Assembly: GCF_900182915.1 (NCBI RefSeq)
Contig: NZ_FXUG01000019.1
Coordinates: 62,001-126,000 of the forward strand
Length of the DNA stretch: 64,000 bases
Reading direction: 5' to 3'
Source: Neorhodopirellula lusitana
GTDB lineage: Bacteria; Planctomycetota; Planctomycetia; Pirellulales; Pirellulaceae
The position numbers and the translations under genes are program-made. Below are positions 53,201 to 62,200 of the stretch, one piece after another (the first letter of the stretch is position 1; every line of letters starts with the position of its first letter). The notes beneath the pieces are model-generated. The model ran no database searches and was not told where the DNA came from. It saw only the letters and a list, made by a program, of their open reading frames with translations.

Positions 53201-56200
53201 GGCGGCGGTTTGCACATCACAGGTGCTGGCGATGTCGATATCGTTGACGGTTTCGTCGGCATCAACTTCGCCGCACTGGAAGGTGGCGGTTTGTGGAATG
53301 GCACCGGAACGATGACGATCTCCGGTGCAACCTTGATCGATGGTAATGAAGCTCAAGGTGGAGTCGCAGCCGACGACGGTGGCGGCGGTATCTTCAATAA
53401 TGGCGGCATCGTGGACGTCAACGCAGGCACGATGATTACGAACAACATTGCCTCCGGTGCGACCGGCAGCGGTGGCGGTATCTTGAACCTTGGCGGTTCG
53501 GTCAACGTGACGAATGCCTTGATCGAACTTAATACCGCACTACGGGCTGGTGGTGGTATCGAAGACAACGGCGGTGTTGGGTCGTTGATCACGGACTCAA
53601 CGATCAGAGCAAACAGTGCCGTGGGAGCACCAGGGCGTGGCGGAGGTATTCACATCACCGCAGCCGGAAATGTCACGATTGATGGCAGCACAATCGACAA
53701 CAATATCGCTCAAGAGGGCGGCGGTTTGTGGAATTCGGCGACGGGTTCGTTCGCTCTAACCAACAGCACGATTTCAGGGAACGCGGCCACGACCAGCGAC
53801 GGCGGCGGCATTTTTAACACGACGGGCGGAACGGTCGATTTAGATAGCGTGACGATCACGTTGAATTTCAGTGCGGGCACGGGCGACGGCATCGCTGCGG
53901 GTGCGAATGGCGTGACCATCGAAAACACGATTGTGGCACAGAATCCAGGCGGCGGAACGGAAGAGAACCTCAGTGGCGTCAGTAATAGCGAGGATTGGAA
54001 TTTGATCGGCGACCCTGCCGGTGCCACGTTGGTGGGCCTGACCGCCAACACCATTTTCGGTGGCGACGCACTGCTACTGCCTTTGACGAACAACGGTGGG
54101 CCGACGGAGACGCATCTTCCTGCCGCAGGGAGTCCAGCGATTGGCAATGGCACGACCATGCTGACCGTCGATCAACGTGATGTCGCGCGTCCTCAGGGGG
54201 CTCAAGACGACATCGGTGCCGTTGAGGTCGACTTGGATGGGTTTGTCATTTCGGCGGACGACTTGGCTCCCGGGCAAGCTGGCGATGGCAACGCTGATGG
54301 CTTCTTCATCACGAACGACGCCGCTGGCCCTGGCGGTGACGTCCAAGTCTTGCTGAATGGCGTCTTGGTGTTCAGTCAACCCAAGGCAACTACTGGATTG
54401 ATCGTGATTCGCGGTTCAGCGGATGACGATACCGTGACGGTCGACAACAGTAACGGCTTGGTCGGAGCACGCGTCGTGTTTGATGGCGACGGAGCTTACG
54501 GCAACCCAACGTTCCCGGTCGCGGGCGGCTTTGACACGCTGGTGATCCAAGGCTCGATGACCACGAGCACAATCTATAATCCTGGCGAAACGGTTGACGC
54601 GGGAGCCGTGTTCCAAACCGCCAACGCCGTCACTCAGGCTGTTGAGTTCTTCGGCCTTGAGCCCGTACAAATTGTTGGTGGTGGTGTTGGAAGCACGCTG
54701 ACCGTGGCTGCCGCACCGCTAGGCGTGGGCTTCCCGCAAGCTCTGAATGATGACAACCAGATCAATTACAGCGAAGGTCCGAACAGCAGCGATCCGGTCG
54801 ACCCCGTCTTTAGCGGTGCAGTCACGGGCTTGGTGACCGTGGATGGTTTTGAGTCACTGGAATTTTCGAACTTCGAGACCTTGACGATCAACGCCGGCGC
54901 GGGTGATGACAAGATCAATCTCAACAACCCGGTTGCGGCCACTGATTTGACCACGATCAATGTCGATGGCGGTGATCCAACGGCCAGTGACACAGTGGTG
55001 GTCAATGGGACAGCGGGTATCGATGCGATCGTAATTGATTCGCTTACGACTGATGGTGCGACCGTTACCGGTGCTCAGCCGGTATCCGTTGTGGTGTCTG
55101 CAACCGAGCATCTGATCGTGGATGGCCAGGGTGGCGGAGACTCGTTGACCTACACAACTCCAGGAGGCGGTGCGGAGTTGGAATTGATCCCGGGTGCAAC
55201 TGTTGATTCCGCTTCCATTTCAGCGTTGCAGTTTGGTGCTACGGCACTGATCGATGTTGAGTACGAGAATATCGGTGCTGGCGGCGACTTGGCGCTCGTC
55301 AACGCCGGCGGTGGGCGAATTGATGGATTGGATATCGTGGGCACATCCAACAAAGACCGTTTCAATGTCAGTTCGACTGGCGAGATCACTATAGCCAAGA
55401 CGGAGTTTAACGTTCCGTTAACGTTGCCAATCACTGCCGACAGTGTCACCTTCGTCCGATTGTTTGGTTTGGACGGTGATGACGAGGCCAACATTCCTGG
55501 CGACCACCCGTTCTCCTCTGGTATCTCGTTCCAGGGCGGTACGCCCGATGGTGGAAGCGACGTGCTGAACTACTTTGGTAGTGGCGGGGGGACGGTGAGA
55601 GTAAACACCGTGCCGGAAACCATCGTTGAAACGGGGGCTTTCCGTGTGATCTACTCCGGAACGGAAAACATCAACGTGTTCGCAAATAGCGACCTGGAAG
55701 TGGTCGGTAGTGGGAGCGATGACACGTTTGACGTGATCCCGACCAATGCAGGCAACGATGGCTTGTTTGATCACAGTGGCTCGAGCGGAATTGCGTTCCG
55801 TTACGATGACGCGGACACGGTGACGTTCGTTGGTATCGGTGGCAACGATACTCTGAATGTGTTTGGCGATGACTTCGACAATGTCGTGACCAGCACGGCA
55901 ACGACGGTGACCGTGGATGGCAGTGAAGTCTCGTTCCATCCAACGATCGAAGGCTTGAATATCCTGACGCTCGGCGGTGACGACAACGTCACGCTGGCCG
56001 GGTTGACACTGAGTGCGACGGTTGATGCGGGATCTGGGAACGACACCGTCGATGCTTCAGGAGTTTCCGATGACAACGTGCAACTGTTGCTGATCGGTGG
56101 CGACGGCAATGACAACCTAATCGGCGGTGATTCGCCTACGGGTTCCGCTCTCGGGGATACCTTGATCGGTGGCGATGGCAATGACCGCTTGGAAGGCGGT

Positions 56201-59200
56201 CGTGGCCAGGACTTCTTCTTCGGCGGTGCCGGTAGCGATCAATTGGTGTGGGTCGCCGGCGACGGTAGCGACCTGATGGAAGGTGGCGATGGCGAAGACG
56301 AAATGCTGTTCGACGCTCTCGGCGGCAATAACCGACTGGAGCTGTTCGGTGGCGGACGATTTGGCGCGACCGGGAACCCAGCACCGAATGTCTTCGGACC
56401 TGAAACTATCCAGAACGCGGCGAGATCGATCTTCGTGCTGAACTCGAATGCCCAAGACGGCGCGGCAGTGTTCTTGAACATGGGTGAAGTCGAAAACATC
56501 AACATCGATGCTGGCGATGGAGCCGACCAAGTCATCATCAACAACCAAGCCGACACGGTTTCGACTGCGGGTGATGTGATCCAACGCGGTACTGACCTGG
56601 CTGCAACCTCAGTGACCGGGATCCAAGTCAACGTTGGAACGGCAGATGGCGGAGCAGATACCGTCGAGTTCCACGGACAGCAAGTCGGCGACGACGTCAC
56701 GATCAGTGATTTTGGTGGCGAAATCGACGTCGCTGGCTTCAGCTACAGCCTTCGCATCAGCGACTCGGAAGTCGCCAACGACACGCTGATCAGTCATGGC
56801 CAAGGTGGCGACGACGTGATCCATGTGAACGAGGGCGTTGAAACCTTGCTGACCACTACCCTCATGGGCGGCACAGGGAATGACTCGCTGAGCGGTTGGT
56901 TCAACACGGCCAACGGCGGCGCAGGAAACGATTCATTCGTCGGTGCTCCGCTGGTCTTGCCACTGATCCAAACGATGGATGGTGGCGATGGGGACGACAC
57001 ATTTGCCGGAAGCGGCGGTACGAACGAAGTCATCGGCGGTGATGCGGGCGATACGATCCTCGTGCTCGGCACCAATGGCGATGACGTCATCATGTTGACA
57101 CGCAATGGTGCGGGCAACCTGATGGTCGACATCAACGGCACCGTCACGACTTACATCACGGGCGTCGTTCTGCCCGGCAGTGATATTGAACAGATTCGCG
57201 TCGAAGGCTTGGACGGCGACGACGAGTTGATCGTCGATGTCGGCGGCACCGATCTGTTGCATGGCCCGACAATTACCTTCGATGGTGGGGACGGCAGCGA
57301 TTTGTTGACGACGACCGGTACTCCGGGGACCGCTGTTACCACGGTTACGTACACACCAGGACAAGCGATCGACGAAGGGCGATTGGTTTACGATAACGGC
57401 GACTTGATGACAATTGATTTTGTCAACTTGGAGCCGGTCGTCGATCTGATCGTTGCAGCATCGCTGATCGTCAACGGCACCAATTCAAGCAACGCGATCA
57501 ATTATTCCGCCGGTTCAGTCGCAGCGAATGGTTTGTTGTCCGTTGATGGATTTGAAACGATCGAGTTTTCCAATAAGGCCAATCTGACGATCAACGGTTT
57601 GTCAGGTCACGACACCATCAACCTGAACAACTCGACGACGCCGACCGGGCTGACAAGCATCACCGTCAACGGCGGTGACCCAACGGCCAGCGACACATTG
57701 ATTGTGAATTCGATTGCCGGTGCATTGGACAACTTGGCGGTCACTCCAACCGGCCTGGGTGCTGGTGACATTGCCTCCAGCGGCGGTGCCGTGCCCGTAT
57801 CTTACGACGAAATCGAACACATCGAGTTGGTCGGTCAGTTGGCCGAAGGAGACAGTTTTGCGATCGTTGGAACGGCAGGCGAAGACTTGTTCGAATACAT
57901 CAGCGATTCCCAGGTCGACACCGGATCGATTCTCGGCACGATGGACGTCGGCGGCGCCGCATTCGCACTGCCCAGCATCGACTTTAGCGGCATGAATCCG
58001 CTGGCTCCCCGTGTACTGGGTTCCGCCGTGGCAGACGAGAGCGACAACGTTGTTTTCAACGGATTGGCGACCGATGACGAGATCGCCTACGACGGTGCTG
58101 GCATGCTAACAAACAGCTTTGATGGGAACCTGATCAACACGATCCAACTGGGAGCCTCGGTCGAAGACCTGGTGCTTGTCGGCCATGATGGCAGCGACAC
58201 GTTCGACATCACACCGGACGCCAACTTGGGAATCCAAGTCCAAGGCGGCAACCCAAGCGTGGGCAGCGACGTGTTGAACTTTACCAGCACCGGTGGTGAG
58301 GTGACGCTGGACCTGGCCGCACAGACCATTACCGAAGTGGGGATGGAAGCGGTCAGCTACACCGGTATTGAAACGATCAATATCGATGCGGGTGGACAAG
58401 GCCTGACCGTCGTGGCCACTGACGAAGACGACGACATGACGGTAACGGCTTTCGATGCGAACAGCGGCAAGGTTGAACATGGCTACACGATGAATCGCCT
58501 TGGCCAACCGCTCACTGCACCGGTTCTGCCAACGGTGAACTACAGCAACACCGGCGGCAATGCGGTCAACGTTGACTTGGCGGGTGGCGAAGACACGCTG
58601 AACGTGGTCGGCAACTCGCTTCAGCAAACCTTTGATGTGAATGCGATGGCGTCGTCAGTGTCGATCGACGATGGTTCCGACACGACGAACGACGGCATCG
58701 TCACATGGATGAACAACGAATCGCTGGGCGTGTTTGGTCTGGAAGGTGACGATACGTTCAACGTGACTGCTGGAGACATCCCGGTGTTCATCGATGGCGG
58801 CGACCCGATTGGAGTCGTGTCTGGTGATACGATTACTGTCACGGGAGCGATCGGCTTCTTTACCGGGCCAGAATCCGATGAGGGTGGATTCTTGACCACG
58901 GGCGAGGCAATCAGCTTCGATCACATCGAATCGATCGGCCCCATTTTGCCGGGAGCTTGTCCGTTCTTGATCATTGGCACGAACGGTGACGATGACATCA
59001 CCGTCATCGCTCGTGATGCTGGATTTAACGCTCTGGCTGATGGAATTCAGGATTACACCGTTTCGATTAACAACGGACCGGAGATCCTTCTAATCGATCA
59101 ACCGGATCTTTTCATTGACGCGGGTGCAGGCGATGACGACATTGTCATTCGAGCCTTGGCTGACAACGGAGCGGACTGGGACGTCAATGTCCGTGTGGCA

Positions 59201-62200
59201 GGCGGTCCCGCTTCCATCGGTGAACCGGTCGAAGCAGACCGGATCGTGCTGGAAACTCCGAATGCCAACGGTGCATTCGATAACGTGGTCTTCAATCCGA
59301 CCGGACCCGATACCGGCAATCTCGTGATCGATGCAGACGACAGTGGTATTTACGAAGCTGCTGGAACCGATTCGATCATCTCGTTCGGTTCGTTCACGTT
59401 CGTCTGTCCTGCTAGTGGCTTCACCCATGTTTCCTCGCCCGGTGGCGTTGAAACGATCCAGTACGATGGCGAAGGTGGGCCCGGTGTCGACGACAACCTG
59501 ACTATTAACGGTACGGCCCTGGACGACACCACGGTGGTGAATCCAACCGGCATCGGCACGGGGACGTTCTCATCCGACGCTAGCCCAGCGTTTGAATTCC
59601 GATCGTTCGATAACCTGACCGTCAATCCAGGCACAGGCGGATTCGACCTAGTCGAAATCAATGGCACCGAGGGTGTCGATACGGTCACCAGTACCGGGGA
59701 CACCGTCACGCTGGGTGGCGATGTCACCATTGGGGCTGGCATCGATCAGTTGAATCTGAACACGTTCGATGGCAACGACAACGTCGATTTGGATTTGACG
59801 GTCGCCGGTCTTAAGAAGGTCATTGACGTCGGAGCAGGCAACGACAGTGTCGACCTCAGTGGCGTGGGCATTGATCCCGCCGATCCGATCATCTTCGGTG
59901 GCGACGGCGACGACATCATCGTCGGCAGCCCCAATGTGGACGAGATCTACGGTGGTCGCGGAAACGACACCATTGACGCTGGTGGCGATGACGACACGAT
60001 CTACGGCGAAGCTGGTAACGACATTGTGACTGGTGGAACCGGCAGCGACTCATTCTTCGGTGGCGATGGAAGCGACACGTTTGTCTGGAATCAGGGCGAT
60101 GGCAGTGACGTGATCGAAGGCGACGGTGGTGGTTCTGACGTGGTCCGGTTCAACGGAGCCACATTGGCGGAAGTCGCAACGGAAGACTTTGTCTTGTCCG
60201 CCAACACGGCTGGACCCAACACCGCTGCTCGATTGCTGCTTGCTCGCACGCAGGGTGGCGTCAATCTGGACATCGCAGGTATCGAACAGATTGATATCAA
60301 TGGTGGCACCGGGGTTGAGAACGTGACCGTCAACGACGTTACGCAATCAGAACTGCAGGTCTTGAATGTTGACTTAGGCGGCGGTGGCGACACTGACTCG
60401 GTTGTCGTCAACGGGCGTTCCATCGATGACCAACTGAATGTCACGCTGGCCGCCGGTGTTGTGAACGTGGCCGGTTTGGAATACGACGTCAACGTCTCCA
60501 GTGCTGTGGCTGAACCGGACGACGACCGTCTGACGATCATGGGCAACCAAGGCAAAGATATCATTACCATCGGCGACAACGTCGAAGGCACGATCGACAT
60601 GACACTCAGCGGTGGTGCCGGGAACGATCACTTGGCTGCTGGCTTAGGCCACACTTCGACCGATACGATCCTGAGTGGTAACGCCGGCAATGACTTCCTG
60701 CTTGGCGGAGATGGCGATGACACGATCAACGGCGGAACTGGTGAAGACACCATCATCGGTGGTGCCGGACTCGACACGATCGACGGCGGTGATGGCTATG
60801 ACCAGATCTTGATCTCGGGCACGGCCAATGCCGACGGCATCCTGGTCAATCAGTCAGCGGCTGGAACTCTCGCCTTCAGTGTTAACGGCGCCGCGGATAG
60901 CGACACGATCACACTGGTCGCTGGCATTCCAACGGTTGAATCGGTTCGCGTGGAAGCCGGTGAAGGCGCCGACACGATCTCGGCCAGTTGGGCTGACGCG
61001 TTGGGTGTGGACAACATCGACAACAGCATGCGGATTGAGATCGATGGAGGTCCTGACTTCGCGGCTGATCGACTGGGGATCATCGACGATGGTACTGGCG
61101 ACTTGATGTTGCAGTTCAAGGGCGTGTCCGGTTCGAACGGCGAGATTCAAATTGCTCCCGCGTATGACTTCCCGCTGGAACTGTCTTACGAAAACGTTGA
61201 GGTAGTCCAGCCGATTGCGGCGGTTGGCGGACGCGTCGAAGTATTCAAGCATGACCCGTTTGAATTCAACGACGCTCGCACCATCGCAACTCACCTGGGT
61301 GCTGCCCAGACAGTCAACGTGGATCCCACGATCAATCCCGGGATTGATCCGATCTTCGGATTCCCTTCGGATACGGACTACTTCCGCGTCGAAGCCGAAG
61401 TCACCGGGACGCTGGACATTCAAGCCTTCTTCGAGCAGATCAATACCGTAGACAGCGGTCGGCTTGGTTTGCCCGGCAACGGCAACCTAGGACTTAAGGT
61501 CTTCGACACGGACGGAACGGAGATTGCGGGACTGACCGCGTTCGGTGATGCGGATGCCGATGATGACGCTCGCGTGCGAATTCCAGTGGTTCAGGGACAG
61601 GAGTATTTCATCCAGGTTTACGGTGCGAATGGTGATGGAACCGCGAATGACGATGCCATCAACGCCTATGACTTGACGATCATCAACGCGGCACCGCCGA
61701 CTCCGTTCGACTTGGAACTCGATGATGCAGTGATTGATGGTGCGGGTGATGAAGGAAGCGACACCGGTCGAAACAACACCGACAACGTGACGGCGGACAA
61801 CACGCCAACGATCTACTTCCGTTTGGATGATTCGATCCTCTTGGATGATGTCGCCAATCCAGTGGATGACACACCGATTCCGATCCCATTCCAAGCCGTG
61901 CCAAACGCAGCCGGCTATGCCATCGCCGTGTTCGATGAAGGACAAACGCCTGGTACTGGCCCTGGGACCGTGGCTTCGCAGACTCCGCTGGGATATGCAA
62001 CCCAAGTGGCCGGGGTTCCCGGACTCTACGAGTTCACCAGTCCTGTGATTTCAGACGGCAGTCACTTCTTGACCGCTCGGGTCGAGATCATTGACCCCTC
62101 GAACCCATTGGCACGATCGTTCGGTCCGCGAAGCGAATCTTTGGAAATCATCGTTGATACGGTAGCACCCCCAGCATCATTCGGTTTGCCCGGTGTCGCG

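Noticed and set aside
56090-60800. RTX repeats taken as a toxin (hemolysin)
   Set aside because: GGxGxDxxx repeats are calcium-binding and common in adhesins and surface proteins. No toxin domain, acyltransferase or type I secretion genes are visible.
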